Source: Neobacillus endophyticus
GTDB lineage: Bacteria; Bacillota; Bacilli; Bacillales; Cytobacillaceae
Length of the DNA stretch: 64,000 bases
NCBI RefSeq assembly: GCF_013248975.1
Contig: NZ_JABRWH010000001.1
Coordinates: 2,438,001 to 2,502,000, forward strand
Reading direction: 5' to 3'
Shown here: in pieces, positions 44,556 to 54,322 of the stretch
Layout: every line of letters begins with the position of its first letter
Numbering within the stretch: position 1 is the stretch's first letter
Notes under the pieces: model-generated
The model's input: only the letters and a program-made list of their open reading frames with translations
Told to the model about the DNA's origin: nothing
Databases searched by the model: none
Made by a program: the position numbers and the translations under genes

Positions 44556-45935
44556 ATGAAAACAGAACAAAGTATTAAGATCCAACCGGAACAGACCTTC
44601 CCCCTAACGATTAAACGGCTAGGAATCAATGGGGAAGGGGTCGGTTATTTTAAAAAGCAAGTTGTTTTTGTACCCGGTGCGCTTCCCGGAGAAGAAGTGG
44701 TGGTGGAAGCAACAAAAATTCACCCGAAATTTGCCGAGGCAAAAATAAAAAAAATCCGCAGCCAATCACCATACCGTGTCAAGCCGCTCTGTCCGGTATA
44801 TGAAAAATGCGGAGGATGTCAGCTGCAGCATTTACAATATGATCAGCAGCTTAAAGAAAAACGCGATATGGTCATCCAGGCATTGGAACGTCATACCAAA
44901 CTGCGGATAGAACAGTTAGATATCCGCGAAACGATTGGGATGGGGAATCCATGGAGTTACCGAAACAAAAGCAGTTTTCAAGTTAGTCAGAAAGACGGCA
45001 AAGTGCTGGCTGGACTTTATGGAATGAATTCTCACCATCTCATAAATATTGATCAATGCGCAGTCCAACACTCGCAAACGAACGAAGCAACTGCAAAAGT
45101 GAAACAGATTTTAGAGGAACTGCAAATCTCCATTTATAATGAAAAAACAAGAAAAGGCATTGTACGGACGATCGTGACTCGTGTCGGTGTTGAAACAGGA
45201 GAGCTGCAGGTTGTCTTGATCACAGCACAAAAAGACCTGCCAAAACAGCAGCTGATTATCGAGGAAATTCAAAAGCGGCTTCCTAATGTTAAATCGATTG
45301 TGCAAAACATTAACGGTGAAAAAACATCGCTCATTTTTGGAGAAGAAACCGTGAAGCTCGCCGGCGAGGAATTTATTCAAGAAACATTAGGGGACTTGCA
45401 ATTTGAGCTTTCAGCCCGGACCTTTTTCCAACTGAATCCAACCCAAACCGTAAAGCTTTATAATGAAGTAAAAACAGCAGCAGGGCTTACCGGCAAGGAA
45501 AAAATAGTGGATGCTTATTGCGGTGTTGGCACGATCGGTTTGTGGATGGCGGACCAGGCGGCAGAAGTCCGAGGAATGGACATAATCCCTGAGTCCATTG
45601 AGGATGCCAAGAAAAACGCCAAACGTCACGGTTTTACCAATACGAAATATGTCCCAGGAAAAGCAGAAGAGATCCTGCCTAAATGGGTCAAAAAGGGCTG
45701 GAATCCAGACGTCATCGTCGTCGATCCACCAAGAACCGGCCTCGACCGTAATCTCATCCAGACAATTTTACAGGTTAAACCGGAAAAACTAATCTATGTC
45801 TCATGCAATCCGTCTACTTTGGCTAAAGACATTCAAGATTTAAGTTCGAAATATGAAGTCAGATATATTCAGCCGGTGGATATGTTTCCTCATACCGCAC
45901 ATGTGGAGTGCTGCGTGTTGCTAAAATTACGTTAA
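44556..45935 (+). CDS. yfjO: 23S rRNA (uracil-C5)-methyltransferase RlmCD-type
   Basis: 459-residue SAM-dependent enzyme that methylates uracils in 23S rRNA (RlmCD/YfjO group). Domains: TRAM ([20 protein letters not shown] and on, about 15-75), an iron-sulfur Cys cluster [15 protein letters not shown], and a Rossmann methyltransferase with [22 protein letters not shown] and the catalytic Cys in [13 protein letters not shown] 44556 has TTGGAGTGA in front and lies just behind the yfjP stop. In B. subtilis yfjO is next to yfjN (dus); here about 9 kb separates them. Confidence 0.92.
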   Translation: MKTEQSIKIQPEQTFPLTIKRLGINGEGVGYFKKQVVFVPGALPGEEVVVEATKIHPKFAEAKIKKIRSQSPYRVKPLCPVYEKCGGCQLQHLQYDQQLKEKRDMVIQALERHTKLRIEQLDIRETIGMGNPWSYRNKSSFQVSQKDGKVLAGLYGMNSHHLINIDQCAVQHSQTNEATAKVKQILEELQISIYNEKTRKGIVRTIVTRVGVETGELQVVLITAQKDLPKQQLIIEEIQKRLPNVKSIVQNINGEKTSLIFGEETVKLAGEEFIQETLGDLQFELSARTFFQLNPTQTVKLYNEVKTAAGLTGKEKIVDAYCGVGTIGLWMADQAAEVRGMDIIPESIEDAKKNAKRHGFTNTKYVPGKAEEILPKWVKKGWNPDVIVVDPPRTGLDRNLIQTILQVKPEKLIYVSCNPSTLAKDIQDLSSKYEVRYIQPVDMFPHTAHVECCVLLKLR

Positions 45936-46252
45936 ATAATAGCAGATGGTAGGGAGAATCTAAAAAAGATTCTCGCTGTGCCGTCTGCTTTAATTTCAAT
46001 TCGGTCTATTAAACGATGCAATAACTGAGGTGTTAAAGTTTCAAATTTCTTGATTCTTGTAATTTCTCTTTTTAATTTATCCAATTGCTTGTTGTTATTT
46101 TTAGTTAAAAGCTTTTGAGATAAATCGGCTTTGGGTATTAAATAATATGTTTCCGCTCTCTTCGCACGACGAATGTTTCTCGGATATGATTTTAAAAGAA
46201 GAAGCAGGAACCAAGTATGGGATTTCCTGCTTCTATTCAATTTTGGTACCAC
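45932..46252 (-). pseudogene. C-terminal remnant of a large serine recombinase
   Basis: The frame ends KREITRIKKFETLTPQLLHR, then LIDRIEIKADGTARIFFRFS. This is the C-terminal tail of the large serine recombinases of integrative elements. The catalytic N-terminal domain is absent and the part upstream (VPKLNRSRKSHTWF) is out of family. A hairpin (AGAAGCAGGAA / TTTCCTGCTTCT, 46198-46234) cuts through it. A second copy of the same tail is at 56085-56144. Confidence 0.7.
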
Positions 46253-46256
46253 AAAC

Positions 46257-46293
46257 TAGGAGTTACTCCCTAAATGGAGAAACTCCTTTTTTC
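46257..46293 (+). terminator. Intrinsic terminator
   Basis: AGGAGTT / AACTCCT outer stem with an inner CTCC / GGAG pair and a TTTTTTCC tail. It would end transcripts from yfjO. Confidence 0.75.
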
Positions 46294-46559
46294 CATCTAG
46301 TTTTATTTTAGAATTTATACTTTAATTTTTCTTATTCAAAACTACTTTCATTTATCTCAAATCAATACCATTCAAAGACCGTACTTGTGTTTACTTTTAA
46401 GCTTTACTTAGTCAGAGTGTTCCACTATAAGCAATAAGTGCTGTCAAACGTATTCTAATCTTCGAAAAACAATAGTTTTTTTATTTTAAAATAATAATTT
46501 CTAATTTTTCTAAATTATTCTAATATTCATATTGTAAATCGGTAAAATAACACATATAA

Positions 46560-46617
46560 TCAAAAATGAGCATAAAACATCAAATTTATTCAAAAGCGAG
46601 CTAAAACGGTCAAATTT
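46560..46617 (+). promoter_or_regulatory. Tandem 28-bp operator for DeoR, with phased A-tracts
   Basis: Two 28-bp units of the form TCAAAAnnGAGCnnAAAAC...TCAAATTT stand 2 bases apart. Within them, A-tracts recur every 10 bases, so the DNA should be curved. The site ends 33 bases before the DeoR-type gene. DeoR-family repressors use such repeated sites; autoregulation is likely. Confidence 0.6.
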
Positions 46618-46650
46618 CGCATTTCATATGAATTGGAGGGAAACGATTTT

Positions 46651-47412
46651 GTGTATGGTATAGAAAGAAAGTCGGCCATATTAGAGTTATTAAATAAGAA
46701 TGCTAGAGTGGATGTACAAGAATTAAGTCAGCACTTCGACTTGTCTGAATCAACAATTCGTAGGGACTTAAAGGAACTAGAGGAAGCCCAATTGTTAAAA
46801 AGAACGCATGGTGGGGCTGTATTGTTCAAAAGTGTGACCTTCGAACCGACTTACATTGAGAAAGAAGTGCAGTTTCAAAAAGAGAAAAGGGCTATTGCAA
46901 AGGAAGCGGCAAAGCTTATTGAGAACGGTGAAAGTATTTTGCTCGATTCGGGTACGACATCTTATTATCTTGCTCAAGAACTAAGAAACTTTTCGAGCTT
47001 ACAGGTGGTTACCAATTCAATATTATGTGCCAACGAATTAAAGGATGTATCTGGAATTGAAGTCTTATTATGTGGTGGTTCTCTGCGTTCAGAAACACTA
47101 GCGTTGGTAGGTCCTTTGGCTGAATTCAGCTTCAATCAAATTTGTGTAGACAAATCGTTTATTGCTACGAATGGCGTTGATGTAGAAAATGGGTTAACCA
47201 CCCCAAATTTAATTGAGGCATCAACGAAAAAGAAGATGATTGATTGTGCGGAAAAGGTTATTCTCATTACTGATCATAGCAAAATAGGTCAAGTAAGCTT
47301 TGCGAAGTTTGCGGATATTCATGAGATAAATTATTTAATAACCGATAGTGCTGCACAAAAAACCGTACTTAACAGAATTGAGGAATCAGGAATTTCTGTT
47401 CGCGTAGTCTGA
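46651..47412 (+). CDS. DeoR/GlpR-family transcriptional regulator
   Basis: 253 residues. The N-terminal helix-turn-helix is VDVQELSQHFDLSESTIRRD followed by LKELEEAQLLKRTHGGAVL, the DeoR signature. The C-terminal sugar-phosphate-sensing domain shows LLDSGTTSYYLAQEL, VVTNSI, FIATNGVDVENGLTTPN and ITDHSKIG. The GTG at 46651 lies 10 bases after GGAGGG. It is placed in front of a sugar ABC operon with a fructokinase, so it probably represses these genes until a phosphosugar releases it. Confidence 0.9.
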   Translation: MYGIERKSAILELLNKNARVDVQELSQHFDLSESTIRRDLKELEEAQLLKRTHGGAVLFKSVTFEPTYIEKEVQFQKEKRAIAKEAAKLIENGESILLDSGTTSYYLAQELRNFSSLQVVTNSILCANELKDVSGIEVLLCGGSLRSETLALVGPLAEFSFNQICVDKSFIATNGVDVENGLTTPNLIEASTKKKMIDCAEKVILITDHSKIGQVSFAKFADIHEINYLITDSAAQKTVLNRIEESGISVRVV

Positions 47413-47802
47413 CTTTTCCCCAAAGGTAAGGGATCTAATATCAGATAAGAGCAAAAAATGAAGGCGCTTAAATGAAAGCGGTATAAAAAATATCCGCATC
47501 TTTTTTAGGAGGTGATGCTTACATAGTTGTAAAAATAATAGAAGAGATTTCAATCGTTTTAATTAACTTGTTCCTTGGGGGAGAAAAAAGAAAGAATCAC
47601 TAAAAAAGGTTACGATTCAGGGCAACCACGACCAAATGGAAAAAAGCCCAAAATCATAACCCTGCCTGAGTATATCTAAAATTAATACTAATTTTAGCAC
47701 TCATTTTTATACTACGGTATTACAGATTTTTTTACAAGGATTGTGTTTTGCTAGAAGTATCTATTACTTTACAAAACTATATTTTAGGAGGAATTACAAA
47801 CT
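47413..47802. other. Intergenic between DeoR and the ABC operon
   Basis: No gene. A hairpin at 47667-47708 (TGAG...CTAAAATT / AATTTTAG...CTCA, then TTTTTAT) can terminate deoR mRNA. The promoter of the ABC operon should lie after it; no sequence stands out. Confidence 0.5.
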
Positions 47803-48771
47803 ATGAAAAAATTTAAAATTTTTAACATAGTATTATTAATTTTAACTCTATGCTTTTTAGGTGCATGCAGCAATAATGAAAGCGTTTCTAAAACTAGTAA
47901 AACAGATGGCAAGTCTAATACTGAAAAAAAGCTAAAGATTGGTTTAACAGTTCCAAATTTAAGCAATCCATACTTTGTAGCGATGTCTAAAGGGGCTAAA
48001 GAGGTTGCTTCTAAGTATAATGCTGATGTAACGACTGTAAGTGCGGATCAAGATCTTTCTAAACAAACTGCACAAATTGAAGACTTTATCACAAAAAAAG
48101 TTGATTTAATATTATTATGCCCATTTGATTCTGCTGGTATTGCCGGGGCAGTTAGTGAGGCAAAGGCAGCTGGTATTCCGGTTGTTGCTCTTGATGGATT
48201 TGCAGAAGGTGGCATTGACACAGTGGTTATGTCTGATAACGTCCAAGCAGGTAAATTAGCCGCGGAGTACCTTGTAAAGAAACTTAATGGAAAAGGTAAT
48301 ATTGCTATCATTGATGGACCTCCTGTTTCAGCAGTAACAGACCGAATTAAAGGTTTTAACGAAGTAATTAAAAAATACCCAGATATCAAGGTTGTTGCTA
48401 AACAAAATGGTGAGGGTAATCGTGAAAAGGGTCTTAACGTAATGGAAGGTATACTAACAGCAAATAAGAAAATCGATGCAGTATTTTCAATAAATGATGA
48501 AGAGGCTGTTGGAGTACAAATTGCTCAACAACAAGCTAATAGACAAAATGAATTCTTTGTCGTAAGTGTCGACGGTGCGCCTTCTGCAATTGATGCTATG
48601 AAAAAAGGCGGAAGCATTGCTGGTACGTCTGCCCAATTCCCGAATCAAATGGTTATTGATGGAGTTGCCTCAGCATTAAAAATCATTGATGGTAAAAAAG
48701 TTGACTCAAAAATCCTTATTCCAACTAAATTTATCACTAAAGATAATGTTGATTCTTATAAAGGCTGGTAA
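47803..48771 (+). CDS. Sugar ABC transporter substrate-binding lipoprotein (RbsB-like)
   Basis: 322 residues. The lipobox LGAC gives Cys22 as the lipid anchor, followed by a Ser/Lys-rich linker. The mature part is a periplasmic-binding-protein type I fold (KIGLTVPNLSNPYFVAMSKG, ILLCPFDSAGIAGAVSEAKAAGIPVV, then DGPPVSAVTDRIKGF and FSINDEEAVGVQIA). These are the family marks of ribose/xylose/fructose binding proteins. The ribosome binding site AGGAGGAAT precedes ATG 47803. First gene of a four-gene unit with ATPase, permease and kinase. Confidence 0.93.
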   Translation: MKKFKIFNIVLLILTLCFLGACSNNESVSKTSKTDGKSNTEKKLKIGLTVPNLSNPYFVAMSKGAKEVASKYNADVTTVSADQDLSKQTAQIEDFITKKVDLILLCPFDSAGIAGAVSEAKAAGIPVVALDGFAEGGIDTVVMSDNVQAGKLAAEYLVKKLNGKGNIAIIDGPPVSAVTDRIKGFNEVIKKYPDIKVVAKQNGEGNREKGLNVMEGILTANKKIDAVFSINDEEAVGVQIAQQQANRQNEFFVVSVDGAPSAIDAMKKGGSIAGTSAQFPNQMVIDGVASALKIIDGKKVDSKILIPTKFITKDNVDSYKGW

Positions 48772-48800
48772 TTAATTTTCCCTCTAGTGAATGTAAAATA

Positions 48801-48830
48801 TGGTGCTCTTTCAAGAGCACTATATTTTTA
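48801..48830 (+). terminator. Hairpin after the binding-protein gene, partial terminator
   Basis: GTGCTCTT / AAGAGCAC with a 2-nt loop, then TATATTTTTA. Such hairpins in sugar operons let the binding protein be made in excess; that use is inference. Confidence 0.65.
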
Positions 48831-48875
48831 TCCTAGTCAAATAGGGCTTAAAAAGAGACTTAGGGAGTGGCACTA

Positions 48876-50438
48876 ATGGCAGTATTTCAAGTACAAGAAC
48901 ACATAAATAGCCGTCTACCAGAGAATCAGTTACCCGTCCTTAGGATGAAGGCGGTTACGAAGAGATTTTCCGGTGTCAAGGTGTTGGATAACGTTAATAT
49001 CGAACTCTATAAAGGGGAAGTTCATGCCTTGATGGGGGAGAATGGCGCAGGAAAATCTACTTTAATGAAGATCATGGCTGGAGTGTATCAGCCTGATGGA
49101 GGAACGATTGAGTATAAAAGTCAACAAGTACATTGGAATAATCCAATGGAAGCAAGAAATAAAGGGATCAGTGTTATTCATCAAGAAATAAGTCTTTCAC
49201 CAAATTTGTCCATTGGTGAGAATATTTTGATGGGGACAACATTTAAGAAAAATAGGCTGGGCTTAATAAAATGGAATGATATTTATGAAAATGCTGCCCA
49301 TGTTTTAAAATCCATAGGATCTTCCTTGGATCCTCGGGCGGATGTTTCCACCTTAAGTGTGGCCCAACAACAAATGGTAGAAATTGCTCGTGCTTTATCA
49401 CTTAATTCTGAGATTTTAATTATGGATGAACCGACGGCATCTCTGACAGATAAAGAAATAGAAAAGCTTTTTGGCATCATTGAAGAATTAAGAAGGAAAG
49501 GCGTAGCTATAGTTTATATCTCCCATCGAATGGATGAGATTTTTAAAATTTCAAATCGCTTTACAGTGCTTAGAGACGGTCAATGGGTAAAAAGTGGACC
49601 AATTTCGGATACAAATCCCGAGAATCTAGTAAAACTTATGGTAGGAAGAGAGTTAAATGAACTATTTGTAAGAGAAAGAAACGAAAGTGTTGTTAGGTCT
49701 GAACACAAACCTGTCCTTGAGTTAAAAAATGTCTCTGACAAGAAGGTTGTAAAGGGGATATCGCTGAAAATCTATCCTGGTGAAATTGTTGGCTTAGCAG
49801 GCCTTGTCGGTGCGGGTCGGACTGAGTTGATAAGAACAATCTTTGGACTATCCGAACTGTCTGAGGGCCAAATAATTCTGAATGGCCAGCAGGTACATAT
49901 AAAAAATCCTGTTGACGCAATAAAACTTGGCATTGCTCATGTTCCTGAGAGCAGGAAGGAACAAGGGTTATTACCAAATTTATCTGTAAAAGAAAATATA
50001 CTGATGGCACAATTGCCAACCTATCGTAAATTTAAACTATTGCAGTATAAGCAAATGAATCGTGATGCGGATCATTTAATTAAAGAACTTGGAATAAGAC
50101 TGGCATCAAAGGAACAAAATGTTATGGGCCTTAGCGGAGGAAATCAACAAAAGGTTGTTATTGCTAAATGGTTATCTATTGGTCCTAAAATATTGCTGCT
50201 TGACGAACCGACCCGTGGTGTAGACATTGGTGCAAAGACCGAGATTCATAAAATCATAAGTGAATTGGCAAAACAAGGGCTTGCTGTATTGATGATATCT
50301 TCTGAATTACCAGAAATATTAGGAGTTAGTGATCGGATTTTAGTGATTCATGAGGGAAAACTCAGAGCTGAACTATCTCGTGATGAAGCTACACAAGAAA
50401 AAATTATGTACTATGCTACAGGAGAGGGTAAACAATGA
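48876..50438 (+). CDS. Sugar ABC transporter ATPase, two nucleotide-binding domains (RbsA-like)
   Basis: 520 residues. Domain 1 (about 20-255) has Walker A GENGAGKST, the signature LSVAQQQMVEIARAL and LIMDEPTASL. Domain 2 (about 270-515) has LVGAGRTEL in place of a classical Walker A, LSGGNQQKVVIAKWL and LLLDEPTRGVD. This asymmetric two-domain design is typical of RbsA/MglA/XylG. ATG 48876 is 8 bases after TAGGGAG. It overlaps the permease gene by 4 bases. Confidence 0.93.
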   Translation: MAVFQVQEHINSRLPENQLPVLRMKAVTKRFSGVKVLDNVNIELYKGEVHALMGENGAGKSTLMKIMAGVYQPDGGTIEYKSQQVHWNNPMEARNKGISVIHQEISLSPNLSIGENILMGTTFKKNRLGLIKWNDIYENAAHVLKSIGSSLDPRADVSTLSVAQQQMVEIARALSLNSEILIMDEPTASLTDKEIEKLFGIIEELRRKGVAIVYISHRMDEIFKISNRFTVLRDGQWVKSGPISDTNPENLVKLMVGRELNELFVRERNESVVRSEHKPVLELKNVSDKKVVKGISLKIYPGEIVGLAGLVGAGRTELIRTIFGLSELSEGQIILNGQQVHIKNPVDAIKLGIAHVPESRKEQGLLPNLSVKENILMAQLPTYRKFKLLQYKQMNRDADHLIKELGIRLASKEQNVMGLSGGNQQKVVIAKWLSIGPKILLLDEPTRGVDIGAKTEIHKIISELAKQGLAVLMISSELPEILGVSDRILVIHEGKLRAELSRDEATQEKIMYYATGEGKQ

Positions 50439-51412
50439 ATTCAAACTTACAAATGTCAAGTCCATCCGTAGTTTCATTCAAACAACGGTCAAAACAGATT
50501 TTTAATCAGCTGGGCATGGTAATAATTCTTGCCTTATTAATCATAGTTATGACTATTGTTGCACCGAATTTTACGGACTCAAGTAATATCCTAAACGTAC
50601 TAAAGCAGAGTTCAATCACTGCTATTCTGGCAGCTGGGATGACTGTAGTTATATTAACAGGAGGCATTGATTTATCTGTAGGCTCAACCCTTGCATTGAG
50701 CGGTGTTATATCTGTATTACTATCAAATGCCGGAACCCCTCCAGTTATCGCTATGTTAGCAGGAGTTGCTGTAGGATATGTTGCTGGAGCTATTAATGGA
50801 TTTTTAACAGCTGTACCTAAGTTGCCTTCCTTTATTGTGACGCTTGGAAGTATGACCTACCTGAGGGGGATTGCTTATGTTATAACCGGCGGATATCCTG
50901 TAGTTTTGGCATCAAAGCAGTTCAAGTTCATTGGAGCAGGTGAAATTCTAGGAATTCCTACTCCTATTTACGTGATGGCAATTGTTTATATCGTCATGAT
51001 AATCGTTTTAAAGTATACGATGTTTGGGAGACATGTTTATGCTATTGGCGGTAATGAAGAAGCTGCTCATCTTACAGGGATTAAAGTTAATCGCACACTG
51101 ATTCATGTTTATTCTATCAGTGGCTTATTGGCCGGTGTTAGTGGCGTTGTGATGGCTGGCCGTTTGTTCTCGGGGCAGCCCATGGTAGGAATAGGATTTG
51201 AGCTGGATGCGATAGCAGCTGTCGTACTAGGTGGTACTAGTTTTGTAGGGGGACGTGGCCGTATACAGGCAACTATCATTGGGGTTTTGATTGTGGCTGT
51301 GTTAACCAATGGAATGACTTTACTTAACGTGAATTATTACTGGCAACAAGTTGTAAAAGGGATCGTAATTGTTATTGCCGTCCTTCTTGATAAATTACGA
51401 AGCAGATCTTAA
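50435..51412 (+). CDS. Sugar ABC transporter permease (RbsC-like)
   Basis: 325 residues and about eight to ten membrane helices. The RbsC-family marks are AILAAGMTVVILTGGIDLSV, GSTLALSGVISVLL, FIVTLGSMTYLRGIAYVITG and GTSFVGGRGRIQATIIGVL. It would homodimerise to form the channel fed by the upstream binding protein and driven by the RbsA-like ATPase. The start codon overlaps the ATPase stop (ATGA), so the two are coupled in translation. Confidence 0.93.
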   Translation: MNSNLQMSSPSVVSFKQRSKQIFNQLGMVIILALLIIVMTIVAPNFTDSSNILNVLKQSSITAILAAGMTVVILTGGIDLSVGSTLALSGVISVLLSNAGTPPVIAMLAGVAVGYVAGAINGFLTAVPKLPSFIVTLGSMTYLRGIAYVITGGYPVVLASKQFKFIGAGEILGIPTPIYVMAIVYIVMIIVLKYTMFGRHVYAIGGNEEAAHLTGIKVNRTLIHVYSISGLLAGVSGVVMAGRLFSGQPMVGIGFELDAIAAVVLGGTSFVGGRGRIQATIIGVLIVAVLTNGMTLLNVNYYWQQVVKGIVIVIAVLLDKLRSRS

Positions 51413-51429
51413 ATAAGTTCCTTTCAAAT

Positions 51430-51460
51430 AAAAAGCCAGAAGAGTAGTCTTCTGGCTTAA
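51430..51460 (+). terminator. Hairpin between permease and kinase genes
   Basis: AAGCCAGAAGA / TCTTCTGGCTT stem followed by AATAAATTC, without a real T-tract. It is more likely an mRNA processing or stability element than a full terminator. Confidence 0.5.
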
Positions 51461-51488
51461 TAAATTCTAAAATTTAGGAGAGGTTCAA

Positions 51489-52451
51489 ATGTATGATGTA
51501 ACAGCTCTTGGAGAGTTATTAATTGATTTTACTCCTTATAACTCTTCACATCCTAGCAAAGTTGTCTTTGAAAGAAATCCTGGTGGTGCCCCGGCCAATG
51601 TATTAGCGGGATTAACCAAATTAGGCAAGAAGACTTGTTTCATTGGTAAGGTAGGAGATGATCAATTCGGGCATTATTTAAAGCAAGTTTTATTAGATAC
51701 AAACATATGCTGCGAAGGATTATCCTTTACCCAAAAGGCAAATACTACGCTGGCATTTGTTCATTTAGATGAAAATGGTGAACGCTCTTTCAGCTTTTAT
51801 CGAAATCCCGGTGCGGATACCATGTTAACAGAAGATGACATTAATGAAAATATCATAGCTCAAACCAAAATTTTTCATTTTGGATCTCTTTCCCTCACGA
51901 ATGAACCAGCTGCCACTACCACTCTAAAGACTATCCAAGTAGCAAAAGAACAAGGGAAAGTTGTTTCCTATGATCCTAATTTAAGGCCTTTGCTTTGGAA
52001 GAATCTAGAGCATGCAAAGAAAATGATTAAAGAGGGATTGAAATATGCAAACATTGTAAAGCTTTCGGAGGAAGAGTTGGAATTCATTACTGGAATGACA
52101 GATTTAGAAAAAGGAACAAGACAACTGGTTGAACAGTATAACACAGAACTTATATTTGTCACTTTAGGAGTAGAAGGCTGTTTTTATCGAAAAGGGGAGA
52201 ACATAGGGGAAATTAAATCCTTCAAAGTGAATCCAGTTGATACAACAGGTGCGGGAGATGGATTCTTTAGTGGCGTTTTATATAAATATTTAGAAAAAAA
52301 TAAACCTATTGCTGATTTAAATATCGATGATATGAAAGAAATTACTATTTTCGGAAATGCTGTTGGAGCAATTGTGACAACTAGGAAAGGTGCAATATTA
52401 AGCATGCCGTGCATGGAAGAAGTTATGAAACTAATGAATAATCAAAAGTAG
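51489..52451 (+). CDS. PfkB-family carbohydrate kinase, fructokinase type
   Basis: 320 residues. The PfkB signature 1 region is FERNPGGAPANVLAGLTKLG, and signature 2 is DTTGAGDGFFSGV with the catalytic Asp257. ELLIDF near the N-terminus and VSYDPNLRPLLW are typical of fructokinases that make fructose 6-phosphate. Since the operon contains an importer but no PTS part, the sugar would enter unphosphorylated and be trapped by this enzyme. Ribokinase and other ketohexokinases remain possible. It starts behind TTAGGAGAGG. Confidence 0.88.
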   Translation: MYDVTALGELLIDFTPYNSSHPSKVVFERNPGGAPANVLAGLTKLGKKTCFIGKVGDDQFGHYLKQVLLDTNICCEGLSFTQKANTTLAFVHLDENGERSFSFYRNPGADTMLTEDDINENIIAQTKIFHFGSLSLTNEPAATTTLKTIQVAKEQGKVVSYDPNLRPLLWKNLEHAKKMIKEGLKYANIVKLSEEELEFITGMTDLEKGTRQLVEQYNTELIFVTLGVEGCFYRKGENIGEIKSFKVNPVDTTGAGDGFFSGVLYKYLEKNKPIADLNIDDMKEITIFGNAVGAIVTTRKGAILSMPCMEEVMKLMNNQK

Positions 52452-52454
52452 TAA

Positions 52455-52625
52455 CTGTTTTACATGCTGCCTTTTATCCAACTTTTTGATTGGCTATGTC
52501 GGTGCAAAAACTATAACTAAGATAGCCCATTCTAGGGAAAGAGCTGCTTGTAACCCACCAACATCTATATTGTATTGCCAATTACAGTCCACGCATGTGG
52601 AAGCTGTTGTAAAGTTAATATTAAA
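52455..52625 (+). other. Stretch with a possible gene remnant
   Basis: One open frame (from about 52488) ends in STHVEAVVKLILK, which resembles the HVEAVV tail of RNA m5U methyltransferases, but the preceding part does not match. No start or ribosome binding site. I record it as an unproven remnant. Confidence 0.25.
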
Positions 52626-52631
52626 ATAGAT

Positions 52632-52665
52632 AAAAGCTCATTCTCACTTTAGTTTGTATGAGCTT
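52632..52665 (+). terminator. Terminator of the sugar operon
   Basis: AAAAGCTCAT / ATGAGCTTTTT stem with a 16-nt loop. Confidence 0.75.
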
Positions 52666-52719
52666 TTTGAAGAAATCTAAGTATATTTTTATTGAAAATT
52701 TTTTGGTTGGCTTATAAAA

Positions 52720-52762
52720 AGGGATACCCAAGAGAACTATTATTCATTGGGTATCCCTTAAT
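52720..52762. terminator. Terminator of the ABC-F gene
   Basis: AAGGGATACCCAA / TTGGGTATCCCTT, a perfect 13-bp stem, six bases past the ABC-F stop on the minus strand. Confidence 0.82.
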
Positions 52763-52768
52763 CTTTAT

Positions 52769-54322
52769 CTAAAACACCTTCGTAGTCCAATCCTCACAAT
52801 TCCAAATATCAGTCGCAATTTCACGATAGAAATCAGGTTCGTGGGATACCATTAAGATGCTTCCGCGATATGCCTTTAAAGCGCGCTTCAATTCTTCTTT
52901 TGCGTCCACATCCAAGTGATTGGTAGGTTCGTCTAGAATTAATAAATTTGTTTCTGTGTTGATAATTTTACACAATCGAACTTTGGCTTTTTCGCCACCA
53001 GAAAGAACTTCAACTTTACTTTCAATATGTTTCGTCGTTAATCCACATTTTGCAAGAGCGGCACGGACTTCAGCCTGATTCATACTTGGGAACTCGCTCC
53101 AAATCTCTTCAATACAAGTATTGTAGTTGGACTGTTTCACTTCCTGCTCGAAGTAGCCGATGTGTTGATACTCACCACGTTCCACTTTACCGGAAATAGG
53201 ATTAATCAACCCGAGGATACTTTTTAAAAGAGTAGACTTACCAATACCGTTTGCACCCACGAATGCAATTTTTTGTCCGCGCTCCATTTTCAAATTCAAA
53301 GGGCGGGAAAGGGGTTCATTGTAACCAATAACAAGATCTTCAGTCGTGAAAATCCAACGACTAGCTGCACGAGCTTCCTTGAAAATAAACTCTGGTTTCG
53401 GCTTCTCTTTCCCCAATTCAATCATTTCCATTTTGTCGAGCTTCTTTTGACGAGACATCGCCATATTACGAGTTGCAACACTTGCCTTGTTACGAGCAAC
53501 GAAGTCCTTCAAGTCCGCAATTTCCTGTTGTTGACGCTTGTAGGCAGACTCTAGCTGTTGCTTCTTCATTTCATATATTTTTAAGAAGTTATCATAGTCA
53601 CCAACATAGCGATTCAACTCTTGGTTTTCCATGTGATAGATCAAGTTAACAACATTGTTCAAGAATGGAATATCATGTGAAATCAAGATAAATGCATTCT
53701 CATATTCCTGTAAATAGCGTTTCAACCATTCGATATGCTGTTCATCCAAATAGTTTGTGGGCTCGTCTAGTAATAGGATTTCAGGCTTTTCCAGCAAAAG
53801 TTTAGCTAGCAACACTTTCGTACGCTGCCCACCGCTAAGATCATCTACATCTCGATCGAGTCCAACATCGTCTAATCCTAGACCACGAGCAACTTCCTCA
53901 ACTTTTGCATTAATTCGATAGAAATCATTACTATCTAAAGTTTCTTGGAGCTCTCCAACTTCTGCAAGTAATGCATCGATATCTGCACCCTCATCACCCA
54001 TTTTTGCGTAAAGTTCATTAATCTCTGATTCAGCATCAAAAAGATATTGAAAAGCAGAACTCAAAGCGTCACGCATCGTAGTACCTTTTTGAAGTACAGC
54101 GTGCTGATCTAAATAACCCACACGAACTTTTCGTGACCACTCCACTTTCCCCTCATCGGGTTGCAACTTCCCAGTAACAATATTCATGAAGGTAGACTTA
54201 CCCTCACCATTTGCCCCAACTAGTCCAACGTGCTCTCCTTTTAAAAGTCGAAAAGACACATTATTAAAAATCGCACGATCACCGAAACCGTGACTTAAAT
54301 TTTGTACGTTTAATACGCTCAT
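52769..54322 (-). CDS. ABC-F family ATPase (translation factor type)
   Basis: 517 residues: two ATPase domains in one chain with no membrane part. Walker A is GANGEGKST and GANGIGKST, signatures LSGGQRTKVLLAKLL and LSGGEKAKVRL, Walker B LLLDEPTNYLD and LILDEPTNHLD. The linker (P-site tRNA interaction motif) lies around residues 240-310 (KIYEMKKQQLESAYKRQQQE). Such proteins act on ribosomes; some give antibiotic resistance, others relieve stalls. I cannot place this one in a resistance subgroup. It starts behind a weak site (AAGGGG); its promoter is in the 600-base gap upstream. Confidence 0.92.
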   Translation of the reverse strand: MSVLNVQNLSHGFGDRAIFNNVSFRLLKGEHVGLVGANGEGKSTFMNIVTGKLQPDEGKVEWSRKVRVGYLDQHAVLQKGTTMRDALSSAFQYLFDAESEINELYAKMGDEGADIDALLAEVGELQETLDSNDFYRINAKVEEVARGLGLDDVGLDRDVDDLSGGQRTKVLLAKLLLEKPEILLLDEPTNYLDEQHIEWLKRYLQEYENAFILISHDIPFLNNVVNLIYHMENQELNRYVGDYDNFLKIYEMKKQQLESAYKRQQQEIADLKDFVARNKASVATRNMAMSRQKKLDKMEMIELGKEKPKPEFIFKEARAASRWIFTTEDLVIGYNEPLSRPLNLKMERGQKIAFVGANGIGKSTLLKSILGLINPISGKVERGEYQHIGYFEQEVKQSNYNTCIEEIWSEFPSMNQAEVRAALAKCGLTTKHIESKVEVLSGGEKAKVRLCKIINTETNLLILDEPTNHLDVDAKEELKRALKAYRGSILMVSHEPDFYREIATDIWNCEDWTTKVF

